A DNA stretch of 21,153 nucleotides from Planctomycetaceae bacterium (GTDB taxonomy: Bacteria; Planctomycetota; Planctomycetia; Pirellulales; Thermoguttaceae), in assembly GCA_031278315.1 (NCBI GenBank), contig JAITKS010000346.1:1-21153 (forward strand). Direction: 5' to 3'. Numbering within the stretch: the first letter of the stretch is position 1; each line of letters opens with the position of its first letter. The notes beneath the pieces are model-generated. The model saw nothing but the letters and a program-made list of their open reading frames with translations. It searched no databases and had not been told where the DNA came from. Below, in pieces: positions 1-6,990 of this stretch. The translations under genes and the position numbers were made by a program.

Positions 1-100
1 GCGTCCCGCCTGCATCTTTTTTGTACAAAAAACGCCTAAAGATGCGGTCGAGACGACCGCGATCCCGCAAAAAAATAAATTATTCCACTGATATATTACA
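1..100 (+). repeat. Left copy of 100-bp terminal inverted repeat (hairpin-rich dispersed element)
   Basis: These 100 bases are the reverse complement of 21044-21143 with a single mismatch (G near position 34 versus A in the complemented right copy). The element is modular. It has the right arm of a GCAGGCG/CGCCTGC hairpin whose left arm lies off the window, the palindrome TTTTTTGTACAAAAAA, the perfect hairpin GCGGTCG-AGA-CGACCGC, and an AT-rich tail ending ATTCCACTGATATATTAC. Identity ends abruptly at position 100. There is no coding capacity. It resembles a REP- or MITE-like dispersed repeat, and its position at the very edge suggests the assembly stopped in it. Confidence 0.9.
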
Positions 101-128
101 AAACTTGAAATCATCACTTATTGGTTAG

Positions 129-171
129 TGATTCGAACTTAGATCCGGTACTAAATTCCGCATGCGAACTA
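129..171 (+). repeat. 43-bp element upstream of the ThiF-family gene, shared with xseA upstream region
   Basis: This stretch matches the complement of 8392-8434 at 37 of 43 positions without gaps, including the identical core TTCCGCATGCGAACTA with the palindrome CGCATGCG. In both places it is followed by CTAAC-type short repeats and then a start codon on the same strand. Here it lies 39 bp before the ATG at 211. It could be a regulatory element or a small dispersed repeat. The open frame running through it from a TTG at 121 is not considered coding, because the protein family begins at the ATG at 211. Confidence 0.7.
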
Positions 172-210
172 ACCACTAACCACAATCTACTTTCATTTAA
201 AAATTACACA

Positions 211-1335
211 ATGGCTCAATCACGTTATAGTCGTCAAATTGCCTTTTATGGAATTGGTTCGGAAGGACAAGATAAATTGTTAAACTCAACAGTTGCAATA
301 GTCGGAGTTGGTGCTCTCGGTACGGTTTTGGCTAATATTTTGTGCCGCTCTGGAATCGGCCGCTTGAAATTAATCGACCGCGATTATGTCGAATTTACAA
401 ATTTACAACGTCAAATTTTATTCACCGAAGACGACGCAATTAAATATCGGGCAAAATCTATAGCCGCTTGCGATTTTCTGTCAAAAGTCAATTCCGAAAT
501 TAAAATCGAACCTATCGTAACAGAATTAAACGCAGGTAATATCGATAACATATTAAATAATGTCACTCTAATTCTCGACGCTGTCGATAATTGGGAAACA
601 CGATTTCTTATCAACGATTGGAGTGTTAAAAATAAAACCGCTTGGATTTATGCCGCTGCACTAGGCTCACAAGGAATGACTATGAATTTTCGTTACAATA
701 ATTCGGATAACTCTATTAACTCTATTAACTCTGCCAACTCTACTAATTCTATTAATTCTACTACTAATATTTATGAAACGAATAATATTGGTCTTGGTCA
801 ATCAGTTTATCCTTGTCTGCGTTGTTTTGTTCCTTCTGATCAATATCAATCTCAGCAGCCGACTTGTGCAACTGCCGGTATTCTCGCAATGACTACAAGT
901 TCTATCGCTTCAATACAAGCAGCCGAAGCCGTTAAAATTATTCTAAACTCTCCTGATATTCGAGACGGTTTGCTGACAATTGATCTATGGAATAATCGTT
1001 TCAAAAATATCAAAATCGAACATGACCCAAATTGTCAGGTCTGTGTACATGGCAATTTCGAGTATTTGTCATATAACGCAGGTATGAAAGTTCAAAAAAT
1101 ATGCGGTCGAAATTCTATTCAAATCTCGCCCGAATCGCAAACTGAAATAAATTTAGAATCATTTGCTGCAACTCTAGCTAATATAGGTCAAGTCGAGGCA
1201 AACCAATACATGTTAATTTTCTCAAATGAAGAATATCAATTTGTACTATTCAAAGACGGCAGAGCGATAATCGAAAACGCAAAAAATGAATTTCACGCTA
1301 AAACAATCTATAATGAATTTATCGGATTGAGATAA
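211..1335 (+). CDS. ThiF/MoeB-family E1-like sulfur-carrier adenylyltransferase
   Basis: This 374-residue protein is of the type that adenylates the C-terminal glycine of a ubiquitin-like sulfur carrier (ThiS or MoaD) in thiamine or molybdopterin synthesis. The ATG at 211 gives the family-typical beginning MAQSRYSRQI. It shows the nucleotide loop GVGALG (32-37), the R-Q pair (67-68), the conserved DAVDN (123-127), two Zn-binding CxxC pairs (202/205 and 275/278) and the candidate active cysteine in PTCATAG (C219). A low-complexity Asn/Ser insertion (about 161-198) sits in the loop before the first CxxC. After about residue 285 there is a separate C-terminal domain of about 90 residues, starting at KICGRNSIQI. 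I associate this tail with a subgroup of ThiF-like proteins. No ThiS, ThiG or MoaD gene is adjacent, so ThiF versus MoeB is undecided. No Shine-Dalgarno sequence is visible. Confidence 0.9.
   Translation: MAQSRYSRQIAFYGIGSEGQDKLLNSTVAIVGVGALGTVLANILCRSGIGRLKLIDRDYVEFTNLQRQILFTEDDAIKYRAKSIAACDFLSKVNSEIKIEPIVTELNAGNIDNILNNVTLILDAVDNWETRFLINDWSVKNKTAWIYAAALGSQGMTMNFRYNNSDNSINSINSANSTNSINSTTNIYETNNIGLGQSVYPCLRCFVPSDQYQSQQPTCATAGILAMTTSSIASIQAAEAVKIILNSPDIRDGLLTIDLWNNRFKNIKIEHDPNCQVCVHGNFEYLSYNAGMKVQKICGRNSIQISPESQTEINLESFAATLANIGQVEANQYMLIFSNEEYQFVLFKDGRAIIENAKNEFHAKTIYNEFIGLR
709..762 (+). repeat. In-frame 9-bp tandem repeat (NS[I/A/T])n
   Basis: Six nonanucleotide units of the form AAC-TCT-ATT, with third-codon and last-codon variation, encode residues 167-184 of the ThiF-family protein. 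Unit changes keep the reading frame, so copy number can vary without breaking the gene. The tract falls in a surface loop before the first CxxC pair, where canonical proteins have only a short linker. Confidence 0.8.
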
Positions 1336-1369
1336 CAATATAAACATCATTCATTGCTAAACGTGTGAT

Positions 1370-1389
1370 CCGTAAGCTAAAGCATACGG
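1370..1389. repeat. Palindrome CCGTA...TACGG after the ThiF-family gene
   Basis: The arms CCGTA (1370-1374) and TACGG (1385-1389) enclose an A/A mismatch, a GC/GC pair and a TAAA loop. It lies 35 bp past the stop codon. There is no T-run, so it is not a canonical rho-independent terminator. It may be a small intergenic REP-like palindrome. Confidence 0.5.
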
Positions 1390-1411
1390 TTAATAAAGTT
1401 TTTTGGTGAAT

Positions 1412-1427
1412 AGTCCCTAGCGGGACT
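1412..1427. repeat. Perfect hairpin AGTCCC-TAGC-GGGACT
   Basis: Six-base perfect arms surround a TAGC loop in the spacer between two convergent genes. It is followed only by TCTT, so it does not fit the terminator model well, although it could still stop or protect transcripts arriving from either side. It looks like a short intergenic palindrome. Confidence 0.5.
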
Positions 1428-1446
1428 TCTTGATAGTTAGCTCTTG

Positions 1447-1470
1447 TTCGTGTATTTCGTGTTTAAAAAA
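1447..1470 (-). repeat. 24-bp word identical to 16643-16666 (inverted)
   Basis: The complement of this stretch equals 16643-16666 at all 24 positions (T-run, then AAACACGAAATACACGAA). Both copies lie in spacers between convergent genes: ThiF-family gene/autotransporter here, cheA/helicase there. It contains no coding signal. Confidence 0.75.
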
Positions 1471-1481
1471 TAAAAAATTCT

Positions 1482-1534
1482 GTGAACGGTTACGTTATAT
1501 TTTTCGTTACGAAAAATAAAATTGAATTTTAAAG
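1482..1534 (-). repeat. 3' element shared with 8492-8538, with 9-bp-arm palindrome
   Basis: It begins GTGAACGGTTAC and contains arms TATTTTTCG (1498-1506) and CGAAAAATA (1510-1518) around TTA. A related stretch at 8492-8538 has the same order of words with a 7-base gap. Both copies lie shortly after the stop codon of a leftward gene for an exported protein, in the same relative orientation. It may work as a transcript-end structure. The stem is AT-rich and no T-tract is obvious, so a terminator role is only possible. Confidence 0.55.
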
Positions 1535-1559
1535 AATGAAACGTGTATAAATTTTTTCT

Positions 1560-4500
1560 TTAGAAATCGAATTGGAAACCGATATGGAAAGTTCCTGTGA
1601 TAGGTGAATTCTTTCGGTCAACATAGAAGTTGCCGGAATAATTCATGAAAATTGATCTCGTTTTCAAATCGTTTGTGTAATATTGACCGCCTAAATTCGC
1701 TGAGATAATCGACCTGCCGAGTTTGCTCCCGTTCAGCGGAAGTCTTTGTCCGAAATCATCAACTACAATTGTTGTTAATTTATCTGTGCCGCAATTAAAA
1801 GTGTAGTACAGTCCGCTGTTTAATGTTAATTGTCTAATTTCATATTGTATATCACTTCCGAAACGCAATAATGTTTGTTTTAATGTTGCTAGGTCGTATG
1901 TTACTGCGGTGTTTGTGTTGAATTTATCGTCTTCTTTTGCACGATTAATCATGTTGTAATAGAGTTCTAATGCAAATACGGGCCGTAATATTAACTGTTT
2001 ACTCCAATAATATTTTTTTCCGACTTCGATTATTCCTTCGACCGTATCACCCTTATAACTTGCAGAATGAAAACCGGTAACATTCTTTGCATAACGAGTT
2101 GAATTATAAATTTGATGTCCATAGTTTATCATTGCACGTAAATCAATTCCCGAAACACATAATTTCGTGATATAAAATCCGATATAAGTATCGTCGGCAG
2201 TGACTTTATCTTGGTTCACCGTTGACGATTGACCTTCATAACCGAAAAGTAAACCATACTGAAACGATTGCGACGGAATAATATCATAACCGACTTGTAT
2301 TCCATCCGACCGCAATTTGAAATCCTTGTTATTGAAATCGCTTTTATGAGACCCCGTTCTGCCAATATAATTAAACCACAACGATTTATCTGTTTTGCCT
2401 GAATACGGCGATTGACCAAAAAATTGATTGTCCGCTTGATAACGGTTGCGGAAAAATGCACCGGCTGCAGATAATTGATTTAATCGTTTCGCAACAGCAT
2501 TCCATGCGGAATTATGATCATGCAATAACAACGAAGTCAAATACGATTCGCTCATGTGAGCTTGCGAATTAGCAGCAGCATAAACACTATTGGCACCAAG
2601 TTTCCATGTTATAAATTGATCCGGCTCTTCAATAAATGAAGTTCTGAATTTATTCCTGTCAACACCGCCGCCGAATTTTATACCAACTGTATTAGCTCTT
2701 GCGGGTCCGTGAATTAAAATCGTTCCGTCAATTACATCTGTTGCGTTAATGAATGATTCACTGCCGGCGAGTACATCTAGCGTAGTATTTTTTTCAAGCG
2801 AAAGAGTTCCGTCAACTCTTATTTGATTAACACTAATTTGACCCTCAACAAGATTGAGATTATTTGTTGTCTCAAGTTTGTTAAATGTTTGTTGACCTAA
2901 TCCTCTTTTTGTTACATTATATCCTTTCAAATTTCCTAAGAATGTATAATCTTTGTTATCGTTGTTAGATATAGTTATATTTTTTCCGATAATTTGTCCG
3001 CTTTGTTCACCAATGATTCCGTTTTCTATTACGATATCATCTGAAGTTTCGATAGAGCCGCTTTCGATAAAGAGATTTTGAGTTCTCAATTGTTTCAACG
3101 TTTGCCGTCCTTGTCCGGTTTTTGTAAGATTCTCGACATTAATCGTAACAGTTGATGAATGATTATCACGTGCATCTATTGTGAAATCACCGCCGCTTAA
3201 AATTCCGTCGTTTCCTTCGATTCCTTTCAATTTCGCCCACTGTGTTACGTTTAATTCACCAGCGGCAGGTAAAGTTTCCGTACCAACTAGACTGCCCAAG
3301 TCTATTAGCTTTCCATTGGCATCACGATTAGCGGTATCGATTTCGATTTCGCCATTAATTGTTTCTTCGGCTTGTCCGAAAGTAATAACGTTAGTCGTAA
3401 CAGTATTAAATCGTTGTATGCCTTTTCCTTCTTTTGTAATACTTCCGGCATTTAAGTTGCCGATAAATGTGAATTCGTTTAATGTATAACCATAATAGGT
3501 CGTGCTGCTGGATGGATTTATGACTTCATCAATTCCAATGCTTAAAGTTAAATTTCCTCCGACCGTGAATGTACTATTTATGTCGGCGTTTGCATCATTT
3601 CTAATTCCTCCTATCGCGGCTGATTCTATAATTTCCAGCTCACCGGCATTTATCGTTAATAGATTATAAGATTCAATTTGTCTTATCGTTTGTTTACCAT
3701 CGCCCTTTTTGATAATGTAACCCATGTCAACTAATCCGCCAAAGTAATAATTCGAACCAGCGTCAATATCAATTATAACGGCAGCAGTGTCTATTCCTAT
3801 CAAGCTGCCGGCTAACTCTTTACCGTTGACGTCATAACCGCTCTGAAGTCCTTTAATTTTTGTAATTTTGTCAGCATCGAGGAGATCTTCAACTTTAGTA
3901 TCATAACTGCTTTTAGACTTAACACTGCTTCCGACAATTTTTAATGTCCCTGATTTTATTGTAAGAATATCTGTTAGAAGCACCCCGATAGATTGCGTCC
4001 CGATTTCTTTATACGTTTCGATCTGATATAGCGATATATTGCTGTCGTCTTTTATGTAGTTTTTATCAACAGTTACATAATCAGCGTCCAATTTACCGTC
4101 GAATACAAAATTACCAACACCGATGAATGTTATATTAATTTCTTTTTCACCATTATCAGCGCGGGCATCAATAATTCCGCCATTATTTCCGATAATACCA
4201 TTAAAAATCTGATCGTAATTGAAAATTCCTTTTCCGTATGTAGTCAAAATAAGACCAGAAGTATTTTCACGATTTCTAAATTGCGACGCACCAAAATCTA
4301 CCTCAACCTTTTGGGTGTCTGTAACCTTGCCGATCGTTATTTTTTGAGTGTATTGGTCAAAATAACTTTCGTTATTTGGTACATTACTTAATTTAATATC
4401 ACCGTATATTTCAATACTTTCGCTTCCAATAAATTTAGATTTGTCTCGAAGTTCAGATTTTACGTTAAAGATAATTTCTTGTGCGTTATAAACTGCAAAT

Positions 4501-6785
4501 GTTTCTCCGCCATTTGTGAATATTTCATCGTCTTTAGTGCTTGAATCTGCTAAACCAATAATTAACTTGTTATCAGTTCCATTGAAATAAATACTTGCAG
4601 TTGAACCGGTAATTTGTACGAATTCTTTGATGTTTGGCGGGGTTTGGGAACTATTTTCCGTATTAATTGAAATATTGTTTTGACCTCCAATAGAATATAT
4701 ACCAAAGGCATTTCCTGAATTTGATGTTGCTTCTACGTTATTTGATATAACAAATATTTCAATTGGCATTGTGCCTATTCTTATTCCAACAGCGTCACCT
4801 TGTTCTGCAATTGCTTCAACTTCTCCATTAAGTTGAAGTACTGAATTGTCACCAGTAGTAAGAGAGTTCGCTTTAATACCATTTATAAGATCGACTCCAA
4901 TTGCCGAACCCGTTCCGCCAGTTTTAGCTGTAATGCCGTCATTAACTTCTAAATTTCCGCTGATTGCAGGTTCGCCTTTAATAACTAACCCAAAAACATT
5001 ACCGGCTCCGCCTAACTTTTCTGCTGTAATATTGCCAATTACAATATTACCGCCGTTGGATGAATCAGTTTTAGGCAGAATTGTTCCATTCAGTATAAAA
5101 CCATAAACATCTTTATCTGTATTTTTTGACGTTGCTACAATATCATCTACGAAAAGAGTACCCGATACGGCACCAACTTGCATCCCGATTGCGCCGCCTG
5201 TGGTTGATGTTGCCGTTATTTGGCGAATATTAACATTAGGAGTTGAATAGCTATCAGCGTATCCAATTGTTCCATCCAACAATGCACCAATTGCATCGCC
5301 TGACTCGGACTCGGATTCAATTACAAGTCCTCCATTATAGTAATAGTAACCACCATTATCGTAATCGTAATAGTAACTACTACTTGATATATTAGTGTTG
5401 TTGCCGATATTACCAGTTATATGTAATCCAATTGCGTCGCTGGTTTTTGAACTCGCTAAAATCGTCGGCGAATTGTTATAATAATAAGGCGCAATGTTGA
5501 TGTTACTATCGGTACCAATATTGCCTAATTTTACTCCAGTTGCCGTTCCATTATCAGAACTGACAGTGACAGGTGTTGTTTGATCCAAGAAGGTATTATC
5601 AGATACAATTTCTATATCTGCGTAATTTCCAATAGAGTTTATTATCCAAAAACCAGTTGCGGCACCATCTGTAGATTTTACTACCAGGTCTTCACTAATA
5701 ATATTTACAAAATCATTAGCATTATTTATAAATATTCCCGTTGCGTTATTTCCTGCCTCAACTGTTATAGTCTCGAAATTAATATTAGAGCCTTTTCCGA
5801 CATTATATTCTACTTGAAATCCTACTGCATTACCTTTAGCTGAAGTTGCAGATATTTCGCCAATAGTAATTGGTGTAGAAGAATAAGGATAATAATAATA
5901 ACTAGTATCATAGTCAGGTTTAAAGATATTTGTCAAAGATATTCCAATCGCATTACCCTCATTTGCACTAACAGTAATATCATTAGCTGCAATACGTCCG
6001 TATTTATAGCTAATAATGCTCTCATCGGGATTAGTGTCATAATACGTAATATTACCAGCAATAATTCCTATTGCGTCGCCTTTTTCTGAAGATTCAACAT
6101 TAATATCGCCCATATAAACATAGCCTGAGACATCACTGTATGTTGTTACATTACCGCCGGCATTATTACCTCGCAAGAAACCTAACCCAATAGCATTACC
6201 TTTACTTGTAATGTTAAGATTAAATAAATCTTCTAAGTTGTAGGAGTTATCGTAACCAATTATTAAACCATCAAATTTAGTATCAGAATGATAAATTAAT
6301 CCGCCGGCAAATCCGCCGGAAACTTGTTGATCTACAGTAATATCAGTGGGATAGTCGTAGGAATAAATAGAAACAGTACTATTGTTTGTTAATACCCCAA
6401 TTGCATAAATTATATATGGATCGATATTTGTAAATTTAAAATTACTAGAAGAATAATAATTATTATTATCATAATTAAAAATCAGTTCATTCTCATTATA
6501 TGTGTTTTCATAAATTACAGAGGGGGGAAAGGTGGTAGTGAGATCTGTACTTATGCTCGCATTTGTACCATCTAGTTCTACAACGACAGCGGTATCTTTA
6601 TAAATTGGGTCTGCGTGATGATAAGGTACGATAGTAGGGTTTATTGTGTTTGTTATTGGTGTTGGTGTATATTGTCCGAAAGTTATGTTTGTTAGGACGA
6701 GAAGATAGAGTAATAACAGGCTGATTTTAATAACAGCTTGCCCACAAATACTATTTCTAAAATTTCGTTGCATCCCTGCTTTCAT
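1560..6785 (-). CDS. Giant autotransporter (type Va) with repeat passenger
   Basis: This 1741-residue outer-membrane or secreted protein exports itself through a C-terminal beta barrel. Residues 1-37 form a signal peptide: basic start, hydrophobic core ISLLLLYLLVL, probable cleavage after FG. The passenger first carries 15 copies of a pentad like GNAIG or GDAIG between 196 and 695, spaced 28-47 residues apart. Next come about four autotransporter-associated beta-strand repeats (near 1025, 1117, 1221 and 1292) of the form K-x-G-x-G-x-Q-T. An alpha-helical linker lies at about 1425-1450. The barrel (about 1465-1741) ends in phenylalanine, as outer-membrane proteins usually do. Tyr/Asn/Ser-rich tracts (for example 295-302, 434-437 and 470-484) interrupt the first part. 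No catalytic motif is visible, so adhesion or a surface-structure role is inference. The first ATG is used because the later Met5 has no well-spaced ribosome site. Confidence 0.92.
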   Translation of the reverse strand: MKAGMQRNFRNSICGQAVIKISLLLLYLLVLTNITFGQYTPTPITNTINPTIVPYHHADPIYKDTAVVVELDGTNASISTDLTTTFPPSVIYENTYNENELIFNYDNNNYYSSSNFKFTNIDPYIIYAIGVLTNNSTVSIYSYDYPTDITVDQQVSGGFAGGLIYHSDTKFDGLIIGYDNSYNLEDLFNLNITSKGNAIGLGFLRGNNAGGNVTTYSDVSGYVYMGDINVESSEKGDAIGIIAGNITYYDTNPDESIISYKYGRIAANDITVSANEGNAIGISLTNIFKPDYDTSYYYYPYSSTPITIGEISATSAKGNAVGFQVEYNVGKGSNINFETITVEAGNNATGIFINNANDFVNIISEDLVVKSTDGAATGFWIINSIGNYADIEIVSDNTFLDQTTPVTVSSDNGTATGVKLGNIGTDSNINIAPYYYNNSPTILASSKTSDAIGLHITGNIGNNTNISSSSYYYDYDNGGYYYYNGGLVIESESESGDAIGALLDGTIGYADSYSTPNVNIRQITATSTTGGAIGMQVGAVSGTLFVDDIVATSKNTDKDVYGFILNGTILPKTDSSNGGNIVIGNITAEKLGGAGNVFGLVIKGEPAISGNLEVNDGITAKTGGTGSAIGVDLINGIKANSLTTGDNSVLQLNGEVEAIAEQGDAVGIRIGTMPIEIFVISNNVEATSNSGNAFGIYSIGGQNNISINTENSSQTPPNIKEFVQITGSTASIYFNGTDNKLIIGLADSSTKDDEIFTNGGETFAVYNAQEIIFNVKSELRDKSKFIGSESIEIYGDIKLSNVPNNESYFDQYTQKITIGKVTDTQKVEVDFGASQFRNRENTSGLILTTYGKGIFNYDQIFNGIIGNNGGIIDARADNGEKEINITFIGVGNFVFDGKLDADYVTVDKNYIKDDSNISLYQIETYKEIGTQSIGVLLTDILTIKSGTLKIVGSSVKSKSSYDTKVEDLLDADKITKIKGLQSGYDVNGKELAGSLIGIDTAAVIIDIDAGSNYYFGGLVDMGYIIKKGDGKQTIRQIESYNLLTINAGELEIIESAAIGGIRNDANADINSTFTVGGNLTLSIGIDEVINPSSSTTYYGYTLNEFTFIGNLNAGSITKEGKGIQRFNTVTTNVITFGQAEETINGEIEIDTANRDANGKLIDLGSLVGTETLPAAGELNVTQWAKLKGIEGNDGILSGGDFTIDARDNHSSTVTINVENLTKTGQGRQTLKQLRTQNLFIESGSIETSDDIVIENGIIGEQSGQIIGKNITISNNDNKDYTFLGNLKGYNVTKRGLGQQTFNKLETTNNLNLVEGQISVNQIRVDGTLSLEKNTTLDVLAGSESFINATDVIDGTILIHGPARANTVGIKFGGGVDRNKFRTSFIEEPDQFITWKLGANSVYAAANSQAHMSESYLTSLLLHDHNSAWNAVAKRLNQLSAAGAFFRNRYQADNQFFGQSPYSGKTDKSLWFNYIGRTGSHKSDFNNKDFKLRSDGIQVGYDIIPSQSFQYGLLFGYEGQSSTVNQDKVTADDTYIGFYITKLCVSGIDLRAMINYGHQIYNSTRYAKNVTGFHSASYKGDTVEGIIEVGKKYYWSKQLILRPVFALELYYNMINRAKEDDKFNTNTAVTYDLATLKQTLLRFGSDIQYEIRQLTLNSGLYYTFNCGTDKLTTIVVDDFGQRLPLNGSKLGRSIISANLGGQYYTNDLKTRSIFMNYSGNFYVDRKNSPITGTFHIGFQFDF

Positions 6786-6876
6786 TGACTCAATCTGTCT
6801 ATTTGTTGTCTCTTAAATCCAAAAAACCAAAATAACGTAACTATATCATCAGTAGTTACCACGACAGGATAATAAC

Positions 6877-6906
6877 AAAATAGTTACCCATACCCAACGT
6901 TGTCAA
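6877..6906 (-). promoter_or_regulatory. Candidate sigma70-type promoter of the autotransporter gene
   Basis: On the minus strand TTGACA (6906-6901) is followed by an 18-base spacer and TATTTT (6882-6877), about 90 bp before the start codon at 6785. The -35 is a perfect consensus and the -10 matches 5 of 6. In AT-rich DNA such matches arise by chance, so this is a suggestion. Confidence 0.35.
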
Positions 6907-6916
6907 CAATGTCCGC

Positions 6917-6934
6917 ATTCCATTGATATATTAC
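6917..6934 (+). repeat. Fragment of the terminal-repeat tail
   Basis: ATTCCATTGATATATTAC differs by one base from the inner end of the terminal inverted repeat (positions 83-100), but the hairpin part of that repeat is absent. It may be a remnant or a shorter member of the same family. It lies between the 3' end of xseA and the autotransporter promoter. Confidence 0.5.
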
Positions 6935-6940
6935 TAAAAA

Positions 6941-6985
6941 TCTAAAATTGCAAAATTTCAAATCTTAAATTTTAAATCTCAAGTC
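6941..6985. repeat. Low-complexity AAATCTCAAAT-like tract downstream of xseA
   Basis: This is a degenerate run of 7-8 base words (AAATTTC, AAATCTT, AAATTTT, AAATCTC, AAGTCTC, AAATCAC) just past the xseA stop codon. There is no coding potential and no clear hairpin. It is simple-sequence spacer DNA. Confidence 0.5.
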
Positions 6986-6990
6986 TCAAA

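Noticed and set aside
121..150. tRNA T-arm-like GATTCGAAC
   Set aside because: The flanking bases do not form a 5-bp T-stem, and no acceptor, D or anticodon stems are found around it.
121..210. Upstream extension of the ThiF-family gene from a TTG start
   Set aside because: The added 30 residues overlap the dispersed 43-bp element and lie before the family's conserved beginning at the ATG at 211.
1412..1427. Rho-independent terminator
   Set aside because: The hairpin is perfect but is not followed by a T-tract on either strand, so it is listed only as a palindrome.
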